Shown in pieces: positions 22,332-35,600 of a DNA stretch of 64,000 nt. Each line of letters opens with the position of its first letter. The first letter of the stretch is position 1. A program made the position numbers and the translations under genes. The notes under the pieces are model-generated. The model saw only the letters and a list, made by a program, of their open reading frames with translations. It made no database searches and was not told the origin of the DNA. This DNA is from Sthenelais limicola (taxonomy: Eukaryota; Annelida; Polychaeta; Phyllodocida; Sigalionidae): positions 62,462,773 to 62,526,772 of the forward strand of contig OW804095.1 of the NCBI GenBank assembly GCA_942159475.1. The letters run 5' to 3'.

Positions 22332-22423
22332 GTGTTGGCTTCCCAAGAAGTCCACCGTACACGGCAAAATGGCAGCATTTCCAAGTACAGCAGCCACTTC
22401 TCGGCGTTGACTCTGAAGAAGAG
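22332..22423 (-). CDS. Ig domain 1, N-terminal part (first mature-protein exon found)
   Basis: The 92-base exon (81 bases with the alternative acceptor) encodes residues 1-30, LLQSQRREVAAVLGNAAILP then CTVDFLGSQH, including B-strand C21. The donor is strong (CAC/GTGAGT), phase 0. Two acceptors lie 11 bases apart: TTTTTTTCAG before 22423 and CTCTTCTTCAG before 22412. The first needs a phase-1 upstream exon and the second a phase-0 one. Sequence upstream of the acceptors has no start codon in frame without crossing the acceptor, so the signal peptide must come from an upstream exon. 'G-N-A-A-x-L-P-C-x-V' is the usual B-strand of this Ig family. Confidence 0.9.
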
Positions 22424-25400
22424 CTGAAAAAAAGATATATCTTATAATATGTCGTCTTAAATTGCTTTCCATATACATAATGCAGTTATAGACGAGTACT
22501 GTGCCGCATCTAATATACGAAGTAAAGGTAGGCCATTAAGGAGGAGAGCTTAACAGGCAAAATATAGATTAAAATAAAAAAATATGTTGGACATTAATAG
22601 GTTAGAAACTACATGTTTGTGAAAAAGGTAAGATTGCAGGGACTATTGGCTAATATCTGTATCTCAATCATAATTTTCATCTTTTGGTCGAGAACAGCGG
22701 GTGGTTGAAACAATATGATTAAAAATTCCCTTGGGATGAACAATACTGCATGTGTAATATCTAACTGATTCTAATCACTTTGAGCTCTAAGGTCAGGCGG
22801 TGTTAGAATAAGCTGTATAATGGGTGTAGTTGATGTACCACAAATAGTAGAGTGGATCAAATATGGACCACCAGTGGTTACATTAGGAACTGCAATTGTA
22901 GCCTACATCAAATTTAGTAAAGATTTATAGAGAGGTTGTATTTACACTAACAGTATTTGGGTTAAGAGACATGTACGCATTATGTACGGGGACCTCTCAT
23001 AAACATAATAAATAAACCCTTAGTACCTCTACATTTTTGCAGAATGGTTGGTTGTAACACTTTCCCACGCTTAGGCCTGCTCCCTGGAAGTGAACCCTCT
23101 CAGACTGGGAGCGCTATATTTAGCTCGGGAATATAAGCATAGCAGCATGTGGCGGGCAGACAAGGGGGTATCCCTCACTGGCACAGCTCTATGGCGATAT
23201 CACTTTCGGGGGTGTTATGAAAAAGGACACTCCACTGTAATAACAAACTGCCTAGTACGACCATTTTCAATGGCATCTCGATCAGAGAGACCAAATCCGA
23301 AAGGACTGTAATTGATTATAATAGCCCGGGCGATAATAGGGTGGAGAGGTGTGAAATGGGCTGACAGCGCATGCGCCACATGAGCTTTCCGGTTTCCACT
23401 TGGCAATCAGTGTAGGATCTTTTTCCTTTTCAGGGGGATAAAAATGTTTGCATACATTTATATATTTGATGCCTGAAACAGATTCTCAATTCCTGCTACA
23501 TTGGCGCTCAGATTCATTGAAGGGTTTTCACCGGGCACCGTATACAGAAATTGGGGAGCTAGAAATTGAGAATGCAATGATTGTAATTCTATGCACCCAA
23601 ATACCAGAACCCTTTGACAGCATAAATGGTTTAGTGTTGTTTCCATTACATTGTAAATACGTTCTGATTGCATTGCCATCCGGTCTGGTGCTTGGGTTTT
23701 ACATCTGCCCATGCCCGTAATAGAATTTCGACGGACATTATACCTGTTTCTTTAACTGTTGCTTTCCTGTAATTCCTCTGTACCGAGCTGTTTATATGAC
23801 AGTATAATTATGACAGTATTAATGACACCCTAAATTTACTGTTACTTCGATGCCGTTAACCTTCTTATATAGTTAGATTAGTTAGTATGCAAGTAGATAT
23901 ATAAGCCCACCCTAGATACAGCGCCAGGCAGAATAGCATGGTACATAATCCCATGAGCACCGGTCTTGACAAAAGAATCATGTCTTGCTGTATAAAAATG
24001 TTGAATAAAAAATACGGCTATATACTGTTGTACTAACGCCTCAATAACACTCCACTCTTTACATACTACTTACACTCAAATATTCAGGTCTGAGAACTAT
24101 GTCTTATCATATCCTGAATATACACTTTCTAACAATACAGATGTGGAGCTTTAGGATATGGGCGATAAGAAAACCAAGTAGTAAATGCAGCCGCTTGCGT
24201 GTTGGAATGTTTGGATAGTAACATTGTGTTGGCCACAATCAGATATGGGTAAAACAGGTTTCATTAAAATATGCCCTCCGGATTAATAGAGTATTGTTTA
24301 AGGTGTGTACATGCAAAATGTCATTTAAGTGCAATGAATGTACCCCAAATAGGAGAAGCTATGTGAAGCTGTGAGCTTACAGCTGTGCTCTACATGTACT
24401 GGATTCATGTGTGGGGTTTTTTTTATTCAAAAAGGAGACCCGATGAATATAATAATTTTAGCTATTTGTTTCACATTTTTTAGATTATCACACACCTATA
24501 TATATATAGTCAAGAACGTGCATGAAAGTCAAGTTTCCTCAATGCTGTATTACCATCTGATGTTGCCCTAAACGAATACAGACATACTGGTCCATCGTGA
24601 TGTGATAATCCACATGATCGCACCCATATAAAGCAACGATAAAGGAACCCCTACCAGTGTGGCTGCATTCACGATCCCCTACACTGAGCTATTTATATTG
24701 GCACCCTATATTTAAGGCCCGTGAACCTTAACCATACCAACGATAGTAAATATTTACTCTCGCTGACCATACATATACCGAACCTTATCATACCAATAAC
24801 TGCGGGAAGAGATCGAAATTATAAATGTATTGTACAAGAAATCACCAAGACGAAAGACTGTACAAACATATTACTCGTTACAGAAAGTTTGCATTCGTTA
24901 ATCCAGCTAGGAGTGAAGTCCCTGGGTGTAATGTAGGTAGCCCTATAGCAAGGTGCATTACATAACCATTAGATTAAAACATATCTTGCAAGAACAGAAG
25001 GGATATCAAATATAATATTTCTATACAGAAGCAGGTCATGTTTGAAATGGAATGTATAGTCGACCGGCTATCGCAAAGGAAAAATGTATGTCTGTCTCAT
25101 TGCAAATGACCTATACACTGGACACATCTTCCCCTACTTCATCCCCCCAAATAACGGGTAAAATAAAGATGGACGGCAGAAGCATTATCATAAATAGCAA
25201 TATGTGACCTTTCTCTGCGCGACGGGTGAATAATGTACAAATACAGTGTTTAATCTTGCCTTTGAACAAATGGAGATGCATAGCTAATATTTAGCTTAAT
25301 ATAACTCCCTATTTATAACGTAGATTGCTCTATGTCTGGATATATGAAGGACTGTGAGCTGTAAATATGCATATAAAATAATAATATAGCCTACATATAG

Positions 25401-28372
25401 ATACATAGAATGCCTTGCCTCAAAGACGCCCGAAGAGAAGCATAAAACGGTAAATTCCTTTCGCGAAAGATTCGTAAACCGCCGCAATGAAAATGACGTC
25501 AGAGAATAGACAGGAAAATGTCAGCGTTTCTGTTACCTCCATCCATTGAAATAGCAAAGGGGCGACGAAACCGGTCTCTCTAGGCCGGGTAATTTTAGTT
25601 AAAGGTCACGTATATATTTATCTCTGTTAAACAATACTTCCAGTGCACTGTGCATATATACTATATATAATAAGGGTTGAAATTGTAAATGTAATTGAAT
25701 AAAAGGATTAATTTTTAAAAATAAGTAAGAAACAAGGAACGCCTCCATGGTGCTAACCGTTAGGCCTATACGTATCAACTAATGCATGAAGTCATGTGGT
25801 AAGTTTTAATAACTATGGAAACCAAATGTATGACGGCCGTCAAGCGCACTTGAGGGTCACCTTCCGCCAAAGTCGGGGACCAATTTCCTTAAGTGATAGC
25901 CGTAGCTAGCCGTTCAATGGTTACTGCTAACGCATTTTATTTACTTAATCAGTTCATGAAACTATTTTTTCGTCTTTCTGATTACCACCAAGCTGTAATT
26001 ATTTCTACCAACCAAAATAGGGAGTATCTAATCGCGTCGTCAAACGAGATCGAACGAGAATGGATGAAACTAGAGCGCCTCGGGCGGGTCTAAATGAAAA
26101 ACTATTCGGCCCCCTGAAGCTTCGGGGCGCCACTTACTCAAGAGTGTGGAGGGGTGCACATTTCAGATCAGATGTAATTTTGCGATTTTTTTTTTATGGG
26201 TTTGGGGATTAAATATAATATTATCTGCCCCACGAATCCCCCCGCCCCCTTTTTCCATGGAGGAGATAGTTGAAGTTAGCCTTAAACTATACGAATCTGA
26301 AGAGGGAGTAGCCAACATTTAATAGAGCGGGAGGAATGTGACATTTTAAAAACAAAGAAGTGTCTGATGCGTCTTCTATTTCCCAGCGTTCTCGATCAGT
26401 CATCATGACATTGGCAAGTTGTCAACCAAGGAAACTCAAATGGAAAAGTCAATTCTTCCTAATGTCACAGAGGTCAGTAATCGGATTAAAACAATAAATG
26501 TAAAATATTCCCCTCTGTTTCTATCCTAAACTTGGGAGAAGTTGCAATGATTTCCCAATATACTTTTTATCTCCGGCAAGCACAATTTCGGCATACTTAG
26601 CCCGTCAAACTGGAAAATATACACAGATCTGGGATACAACACTCCGGGAAAACACAGAGGTAGTTTGGTGGTAGATCGTACTGAAGGGATGAACATAAAA
26701 AACAAATCAATCTTTTTGAATCTACGTGATACATTGGCGCTCTAAAAAATAAGTAGTTTACATCGCAAAATAAATGTCGGAAAATGTAATTCCAATTACT
26801 GTGGCGTTAACATTGAGGTCAAATTAGCCCAAATAGGATTAAGCCTAAGCCATCAAAGAATAATGAAGTCTAATCTCCTTAAATCAATTAGAAAGACAGT
26901 GAAATATCAGGCCTGAGGATATTTATCGCTTACGGAGATCACGGTACAGCTTACTGTGGACTGTGTGACGGTCGATAAAAGTTAATACCAACATCCCTTT
27001 TTCCACTGCTTTCTTCCGTCCACAATCTCCATGGGATAAAGTAGAGACAGGGGATATCTAACCGTTCAAAGGAAATTTGTAGATGGGCCGAACAGGTCGA
27101 TAGTGGCTCGACCGTTTTGCAAAGTCTTATGTTTTAAGAGTGGTAAATACCTTTAACGCTATTAAGGCCGATAGAAGTGGGAATTCATTGGGCTATACAG
27201 AGTGCTGTTTAAGCCACAAGTAAGGCCTGGAGTACATGGATAGGTCACGAATCGCTCATAATGAGCGACTCCTTCCTAAGTAAACAAAGGACTTAAGAGT
27301 GGAGGCCAGCGGTCAGGATCGTTTAAGTGTAAGATTTCACTTTGATCAATGGCCAGTCAGTATGTCGTGGGATCTCACAGGAGGGTCTGTTTGACACCCC
27401 TCATCCTTCCTTTACTCACTCGCGGGTATACCTGTTCTTGGATGAGAGTGCATGTGGGGTGGGTGGGAGGGCTGGCTGGAGGGTCTGTCATTTATTCTGG
27501 AAGACGGGGCATCTGTCAGCTTGCCTTCCACACGTTACAGGTTCATTTCTATTCCATGCATGACAATGAGTGGTGAGGCCTGGAGTCGGGACAGGCGGGC
27601 TGGGGCCTACCAACATGGCGGCCTGACGCCCTGTAAATAAGGTCCTGGTCATTAGCTGCTCCAGGAGCTGGTCCGCCAGTCCAGTGATGGATGCAGCGTT
27701 CTCCCACGTGGAGTATTCACCGTTTAACGCAACATACACGCTGGATTGTCACCCACCCGCCTCTACATCACCAACACTTATATCAAGCATTTAATTCACA
27801 TTTCCCACACCCCACTCCCCACTCGATAGCCCATATATCTACACTTTCGGTGCAACCCTCGCCGTCTTTCAGAGGGGACCAATTATGCGACATCAAGGAA
27901 TGGGGAAGTAGAAGAACAATACTGTGTAAGGGAAGGGCGCAACTTCGGGTGAAAGGGGTGAAATTGTAGGGAAGGTCTGTGCCACCCTGCGAGGCCTAAA
28001 GAGGCGATATGGCCGGAGATGTCTAGATAGAATTTATACAGATACTTCACTGCACAAAAACGTCCTTTGGGCGATGGGAATTGTGACGTCTCGTAAGAAT
28101 AAATGGACTCGCCTGTCTATGCCGTTTTTCTACGGCAACTATATATGTAAACTTAATTGATTTTTTAAATCATGTATTAAGCATAATAAACCCTTTAGGT
28201 GATAAGGGGAAGCTTAATTAAAATTGAATAAAACAAAAGGTGCGCGTTCTTGATGACGCGTTTACCGTATTGGTGGGGAGCGGTTGTTACCCCAGTCGTT
28301 AGGGGCGTTCAAACCCTGGCTGACCTTAACTATTTCGCTTCAGGAAAATATCCTGGCATTTCAATTCGGTGA
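22424..28372. other. Gene-free stretch, probably intron 1
   Basis: About 6 kb without a supportable exon on either strand. Open frames at 23448-23720 (plus) and 27342-27740 (both strands) have no recognisable domain. A short stretch near 28275-28330 contains GTTCAAACCC, which matches the B-box of RNA polymerase III promoters, but no convincing A-box. Confidence 0.5.
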
Positions 28373-28442
28373 TTTCTTTTTTCCTTTTCTTTCTTTTTTT
28401 CTTTTCTTTTTCCTTTTTTTCCTTTTTTCTTTCTGTCTGTCT
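28373..28442 (+). repeat. Pyrimidine tract
   Basis: About 70 bases of almost pure T with scattered C on the plus strand (TTTCTTTTTTCC-like), about 105 bases upstream of the hAT-like element. It could be the tail of a decayed retroposon inserted on the plus strand, or a simple repeat. Confidence 0.75.
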
Positions 28443-28548
28443 TAACGTTTTAAAACTCCCCTACTATATCGATTTCAATCCTCCATTGATGTTATAGACC
28501 TGTGCGTTTCGATTCATCTACCCAAATCTATGTATTTACCATTCCATT

Positions 28549-29309
28549 TAGTGGCGGTACCAGGGGGGGCTGGGGGACACCGGCCCCCCTAGACCCCTTA
28601 AAATGGTCCCTGTGCCCCCCTAACTCAGAGGGGCAGAGGGCCCCTAAAGCAATGCCAGAATTTGCACCTTCCTTCAAACCGCTGACTCTACATGTACAAC
28701 ACTCCCAATAACCCCATATTTTATTTTAAATTAATAATTCTTCTAACATTAAACTATATTTTACTTACTTTCTATCACATAATTTATTTTGCTGTAAAAT
28801 ATGCCTATGTAGGTGTTAGCACCCTTTTCCAGTGGTAACTGCCTTGTTGTTTCAGGGCCTCTATTCAAAAAGCAGGGTTTTAAATTTCAGATGGTCTCGA
28901 AATTGGTATTCAAACAAGAATCAGTGAGAGTGAACAGTTTACAGTTATGATTTGTTCATAATTTGTACAATTCAGGGTTTTCAGGTATTTCCGTTTCCCA
29001 AGGGAAACATGACAGGGGCAAGTAAAATCTGGACAAAAAAAACCATATATATATATGCCTTAAATGTGAGGACTCAAGAGGGTCTCAATAGAGACAATTT
29101 AGTTAATTTTATTTTCTCAAAAGGTTCTTTGTGAAGCAAGAAAATTGGGTTGTCATTTTTGTTAGACAAATTAGAGTTGTGGGGCTTTATTTCGTTGTCA
29201 TTAAGCAAATTAACTGTAATGCATTGCAATGACATTCCAAACAGGTAAATTCAGATTTTGACCTCAAGCGTGCCCCCGCCCCTAGACCTGCCTTCTGGTA
29301 CCGCCCCTG
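28549..29309. mobile_element. hAT-like non-autonomous element
   Basis: The left end reads TAGTGGCGGTACCAGGGGGG. The right end, reverse-complemented, reads CAGGGGCGGTACCAGAAGG. The GGCGGTACCAG core is identical and the 'CAGNGGCG' start is typical of hAT-superfamily termini (family knowledge). The interior (about 760 bases) has a G/C-rich left subterminal part and an AT-rich body with no transposase. I could not find a convincing 8-bp target duplication. The inverted match is short, about 17 bases, so the call is tentative. Confidence 0.5.
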
Positions 29310-29561
29310 GCATTAATCTTTTTATTTTGTAAAAGTTTTTACCCCCGGGTGATGTTTTCCAGCCACCCCAGATGTCACGTTACTTTTCTTAACATGTTCA
29401 ATATACCTATATTGCAGTTGTATTTGATCTAAAATACATTTTAAAAATGCATTATGTTATTGTGATTCATTTTTCAGTATATAAAAGACAATTCCTTTTA
29501 AATAAACAACATGCCGAACAATGCAAATCAAATATAACTGTTCCTTGAATTCTTGTACTTT

Positions 29562-29681
29562 TTCCCTGAGGAAGGACAACTGAAGTCTGAAACGTTGGAA
29601 ATAAAAAAGTCACCACCTATATACGCAATTTCGTCAATGTTGACTCTCAGATATTATAGTGATAGTTTTCCCACCTTATAA
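29562..29681 (+). pseudogene. Penelope-like retroelement 3'-end relic with hammerhead-like core
   Basis: The plus strand is open for 39 codons, starting FPEEGQLKSETLEIKKS and ending at TAA (29679-29681). The underlying bases CTGAGGA (29566-29572) and GAAAC (29589-29593), separated by a short potential stem-loop, fit the conserved core of a hammerhead ribozyme (CUGANGA ... GAAA). Penelope-like elements of many invertebrates carry such a motif in their terminal repeats, and the conceptual peptide is the usual by-product. Stem II would be imperfect (one bulge), and I did not identify the cleavage-site arm. It is probably a dead fragment. Repeat identity is inference from recalled patterns. Confidence 0.35.
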
Positions 29682-32600
29682 ATCTGTTCCTTGAATTCCC
29701 CAAACTAAATTCAGATAGGGTTTTGTCCAAAGAGGATTGAACAGTGATCCTCTATCACCCCATCCCCTCCAATTTACTTTTCTGCACATTTCCTCCACGA
29801 CTCACGAACTCTTTAGCTCCTCCTCAATCTGTATTTATTACTTCTAGAGGATGTATTACCCTTACAGCTATCGGTACTTCCAATAGCTTACTCTTCAGTC
29901 GTCCCCAAAAGTACCTACACATTCTTCGGATTCCATGTGCAACATAAATGAATGTTGCCTGATATTGAACTTTCTAATTCTAGGCGACAGTGAAATGTAG
30001 TACAAAAGAGGCGGTAAAAGCAAAACATATATCTAAACAGATGCCAAGAGCTCTGTCTTTGTTTGCGTCTTTCACTGACCCAAGGATCCGCACCTCAAAT
30101 ATTAAACCTCATTAATATACCAAACAAGCTCATGATAAAATATAGACCAGAATAACCCAGAGTTAATGGCAGAAACAGAGGGTAAGGATACAATCCAGTC
30201 CCATAGGAACCCTGACCCGTCGGATGCGCCCTATTTGTGGGATGGGGAAAACTCCAATAAGCAGATTATTTATCAGCGAACTTCAAGCACTGTGTGTTCA
30301 TTCACAATGTGTCATGTGTCCACAGTAAACCTGGCTTATCTCAGCAAATACGAGGAAATATCTCACATGCATTAGACGTGTTTAGCAAGTGGTGGTGTGA
30401 TTAATGGTTTGGGCGTTAAACCGTTAAACAAAGCCTGAAGACAAAACAAAGACAAAGGTATAAGCAAATTATAAGTCGGGTAACAATAATTATAAGCATG
30501 TAAAAGACACATATACAATACATTTCTAAATATAGGTTTTAGGCTGACATTTTTATCCTTAACGGAGGGCATGCAATGAGTTCATTCCAGAAATCATTTC
30601 CGCGAAGGTGTAATGAATTAACTCTTTCTTTCTTACATAAACTATAAAACAGGGCCCATGAGAGTGCCACAAGATGAAGGCAGCTTACTGGTATTTAACA
30701 ATGATGAGCATCACGAGGAGGCTACATTCCACTGTGGACAAAGCGCTTCTAATGGGGGAGGCGATATCAATTTTTCGATTCTGCCACTTCCCCATTGGGA
30801 CAAACAAGTTAAACACGGCATAATGAATCACCACTTAGGGGCAGGGATGAAGTGGGAAATTCTTTTGTGCGGATTAAAATCTTCGCAATTTGGGATGTTT
30901 CGTAGTCATAAATATGGACCCCCAGGGTTGTAATTTATGGAAAGAATTGAGGCTGACAACAAGGCGGAAAACTAAGGGGCAAACATGGAAGTTCTAACTC
31001 CTTTTGAATAGGAGCCAGCCAGCCAGCTTAATATTGATGGTAATGAAATGCCTGGCGTTCTTTTGAGGCAACTCATTTACCAAGTTTGTTTCCCCAAGTA
31101 AGGATTCCCATATAGAACCCAGGGTTGGGGGTAACTGATTGTAAAATGAATCCTAGAGAACGTGAACTGCCTCACGCCCAGCCTTTAAGTGTATCAGAAC
31201 AGGCACTAATGCCATTAACCATGGAGGACCGTGGGGGTAGAGTGGTATTCAGAGTGGGGACAATATTGAAAATGCAGTGCGGAAGCAATCAAATAAACCA
31301 ACCCGATAGGTCCGTTGTCTCAAAGGACTGGGAATAGCTGCAAGGTTTCTAAAGGCTCAGATTAAGGCCCCCATCAGTGACTATAGCCAAGACACCAAAA
31401 TGACTGACATGCTAAGCCTGCCCACTATCGTCACCTCTCCCTATATTAAGCGATTAAATATTCTATAACGATTGACATTCACTCTCTATACAAAGTATAA
31501 GATGACTTGCACTGAGACCTTTTTCATACTACAGGCAGCCTTCATCCTCAGGTACGAACTGGGGGTATGTGAAGACAGATGAGGCTTCGGAAGGGATTTA
31601 CTGTCACAAACAGGTAACACAGCTTACGCAAGATTCCTATTAACAAGATATGACGTCACCGGAAGTGATATCACATGGGATCAAGTCTGGTTTAGATCTC
31701 CCGACAAGGGATGCAGTAGAAGCAGACTTTTCCACTATCAAGACCACACTGCTTTTGGTCGACATGAGTTGCCATTTAAGCTGTCAGAAGGAGCAGATTC
31801 CCCTGATGTGCATGAACCAGGCTGAGACTGCACCATTGCCCTAAAGGGATTTCTTTATTCATACACCATTCACTCACAGCTTTCAACCTAATACTATTAC
31901 TCAATGTTACTATTAAAATCGCTGTTCTGTTTGACCCCAGAAGATATCGAAATCCTGCTGATGAAATGCTTACCCTACCACTGTGTATCTATCAGCTACT
32001 GCCAGTTGTGCACCTATCATGGCAACATACAGTTGCCTGGACAATGAGTATCATACTCCGAGCCTTATCAATGCCCATAACCTTAAATAATGGTATTAAG
32101 TCAGCTAAGCCTCACTCATAAGGTTGACCCACATTGGTGGCAAGTCTTGCGTGGGTTTAATGTGGTTTATTGTGTCCTCTTTCAGGAACCACGTCAGGCC
32201 AAGTGCAGAGGGTCAGGCCAAGGTGAGGGCCATCACTTATCAGGCCTCTAACGACGACGGAAAGATCAGAGATCAGAGTGGATCCACGCACTTAATACTA
32301 TTGGTGTCAAAAGTGAGATCTGCCAACGCCATGCTTTACCAAGTACCATTATCCGCACGACAAATACGCTACACATAAATGTAAAGGGATCTTCAGCAGT
32401 AAGCTGGTTTATCTTCCCCTGCAGGATTGATCTGCACAAGGCGTCCGGAGGCCGGACAGGACGATGATGAGTATTATTCACCGATGAAGATTCGCTGCGC
32501 ATCGCAAGTCGGTCCCGTTTGCCACGGATTACCACCCCGTGGCTTGATTAGCTTCTGGTAATTAATATATGGAGCAAACCCTGGGAAATGGCAGCAAGAC

Positions 32601-35600
32601 AAGGTGATAAAAACGTCTCCAGAGCTTATCAGACAGGCTTGCTGCGACAGAGGGGTATGTGAAATGACTCGGGTCCTGAAGTACCTGCCCATGGGAAAGG
32701 GTTAACGTTTGCGGTGGAGGCCCATAAGATCCACATTGCTACTAATAGGAATGTCCTTGTCGTCCTGTCTTTTTTTCTTCTTGATGTACAGACGCGTTTG
32801 GCGAGAGATGTGGTGTAAGCTCCGTTCCATCCACGGCTTTAAAAACATCTGACATTTTCTATCGTTTAGGTGGTGACTGTGAAAAAGACGAGGGTGGCCT
32901 GGTATTGGTTAACCCGACTAGGAAATACTGCAAGTGTCTGGAGGGAGATAAAACTCCATTTTATTACCAGAAAAAGTAATGTTCCAGCCACCTTTTGATC
33001 TACGATTCAATAATTGCAGCGCCTGGTCGATATTGGAAAGCTGTAAGGCATTTGTTTAAAACATAATGGAATGATAAGGTCTGATTTACGGCGATGTAGA
33101 TCTGTGAAGGGATTCATAGTTCTGCCCATTAGTTTGTTTTAGGATAGCTTCATGTCAACTTTTCATAAATAATTAAAAGGCTCTTTCACTGACGCAAGAA
33201 GACCACACCGATACGCTTATAAATTACCATAGTATCATATGGTATGAGCGAACTATCGAGGGGTTAAAGACCGGACACCCACAGACTGAACGCCTGTAAT
33301 ATAAAAGCATCATGCCAACGCATGATCATGCATATGTAATACATAAATTTCCATCTTGTTTTATAGGATGGATGGAGAGCGTCTGCCTCCACCATAATAT
33401 AATGGCTTCTTATTAGGGAATATCAATAGCGTAAAATCTTCCAAAATCAAGCAGCAACGAGGATATATTTGGATAATCGGCATTTGCAGCTACCCCCTGC
33501 TTGGTATTCAGTTTGAACACCGGGCCCTTTGCTTTTGCTGAAAATGCAATGAGTCAGAGTAGAATAGCATTAATGGTAACAAGGGTGTCCGGAATATCTT
33601 TACCTCACACCCCTAAACCTAATATTGCCATTTTTCATTCTGTGCCTTCAGTCTCTCACTAATCTTATCGCGTCCTATTTGAACCAACGACCCTCGAGGG
33701 GCAAGTTTACAGTGTCCGCGTTTAACGAGCCCTTCAACTTGTTCCATGGCCAATCAATAAGTGAGGTTTGGACGTGCATCAAAGCGCCTCCTGTCTTGAA
33801 GCAAGGATCAACCAATGAGAACCTTGATCCAAAAGAATGAACAATAGGTGCTGCTGACTTAAAGGGGAATATTTAAATGCACATACGCATGGTTTCTTCC
33901 TTAAAGCGCACCAAACTAAAATTAAGGCAACGTCATCAGCAGTCATATTTTGTTTCTTTGCCCTTATAGGATTCCCGCCGACTATACTTAAGGGAATGTG
34001 GAGGAAGAGATTTTATTTCAAAGCGCCAATAGTGGGTTTATTATCAAGATGCCTGGCAGCTATTAAAGGACTATAAATTCAAGCTTCGTTTCACATTGAT
34101 GGGAGGCAAGAGATGGTATGCCTGTAGAGGCACGACTATATCAACCTAGAGCTACCTAGGCCACCCAGCCTCTTCCCAGACAACGTTTCCTGAACTCCAT
34201 TCGAGATCATTTAACCAGCCCGTAAAACATGCGAACGTCATATCATTAAAGTTGGTTTAGATAACCCTGTATAGATGGACTTGCCAAGTGCGTGTGTTTT
34301 TCAATGAATAAGTTACAAAACAAACAGGTAATCAGTACGAGGCGAGGTCAATTACAAAAACTCATGCAAAGATGAAAACCTCCTGATAACCCTAAAAGGG
34401 GCAAAGTGAATCCCGTGGGCATGAAACCGATGATGAAACCAATGAAACGCACTACCCAAATCAAGTGCGTCCCAGTAGATTGAAATCTGATCAATGAATG
34501 TTTTTAATATATATATATACATGTACTTTCAAATTCATACCTCCCTGGAGACAATTAATTTGAAAGTTTAATACCTCCTGACAAGAATGAAGTGAAGCAT
34601 GATTATGTTATAATTAGGCAGGGAACTTGGGATTTTCAATACGTATTAACTTCTATATCATGACGTAGGCTACTATATGAGCTGTAGACCTATTTGGGGG
34701 GAAACAAGAACAGGCGCAGATAAATAAGCAAGTGAGGAATTCTTTCATGTACAGTTCAGTGAATGTTTCCAAATGCTCCGCTATGTGTCTTCCTTCTTGG
34801 CACATAACTGTGCATGATACTGCTCTGTCCATACCCTCCGCCTGCGTCCAAAAGTTGGCCAACTTTGGCTAAAGTCAATGGAGCATACCTCAGTCGCATG
34901 TCTCCGCGCGTCTCCCCTCCTATTGGCTGGCGCGTGAGGCTAATGTTCCGTCATGGCCGTTTTGATAAGATGATCACGTGACCCCCCCGCCCGTCGCGGG
35001 CGCGCCGAATTAGCTGGAATGAAGATCATTTGGCGGCACCGGGAGAGGCATTGAATCCTCAATGTTGGCTCGCACCAGTCCGGAAAACTGATTACCCTCG
35101 GGGGAGGCATGGATGAATAGGTGTATGTGTCGGGGTAAGTTGAGGGGAAGGGTGGATTACTCAATGACAAGTATGGGTGAATGGTGCAGTGACGAGACTT
35201 CGCTACGGCCGACGAGTTCTTGTAAAGCCCCTGCAGGCAGGTTATTTCCAGATCTCTGTGTTCACACCATACTCGGTGAACACCAACAGTCAGAAGGGCC
35301 AAAGTGCTCCACCGAGCAGAAAACGATCGTTTGATATGTTCCATTAATCTTGTCAGCACATAATAAAGGCCCCTGTTTCCAAGATAATGTCACGTCCATA
35401 CAATGGATATGAAGAGTTTACAAGAGCCAACAAAGAGTTACAAAGGGTATTTTAAACAACCGAAGCTCACCCTTGATTCCACCACAGACATTTCCGCAAG
35501 ATAGAATTTGGTGGTCTGAATAATGTTTGACATTTCGATGCAACGGACTTCCAAAGTGACAATTAGAATTGCCAATTTGACGAGGTCACGACCACCACGT

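Noticed and set aside
28275..28330. tRNA- or SINE-like stretch with a B-box match (GTTCAAACCC)
   Set aside because: No convincing A-box or cloverleaf could be drawn; a short B-box match alone is common by chance.
34940..35359. 139-codon minus-strand frame whose internal start (MEHIKRSFSARWSTLALLTVG) looks like a signal peptide
   Set aside because: The only GT in the needed phase is a poor donor (GTGTTC), and part of the frame runs through the CpG-rich patch. It is weaker than the candidate at 38566-38631.
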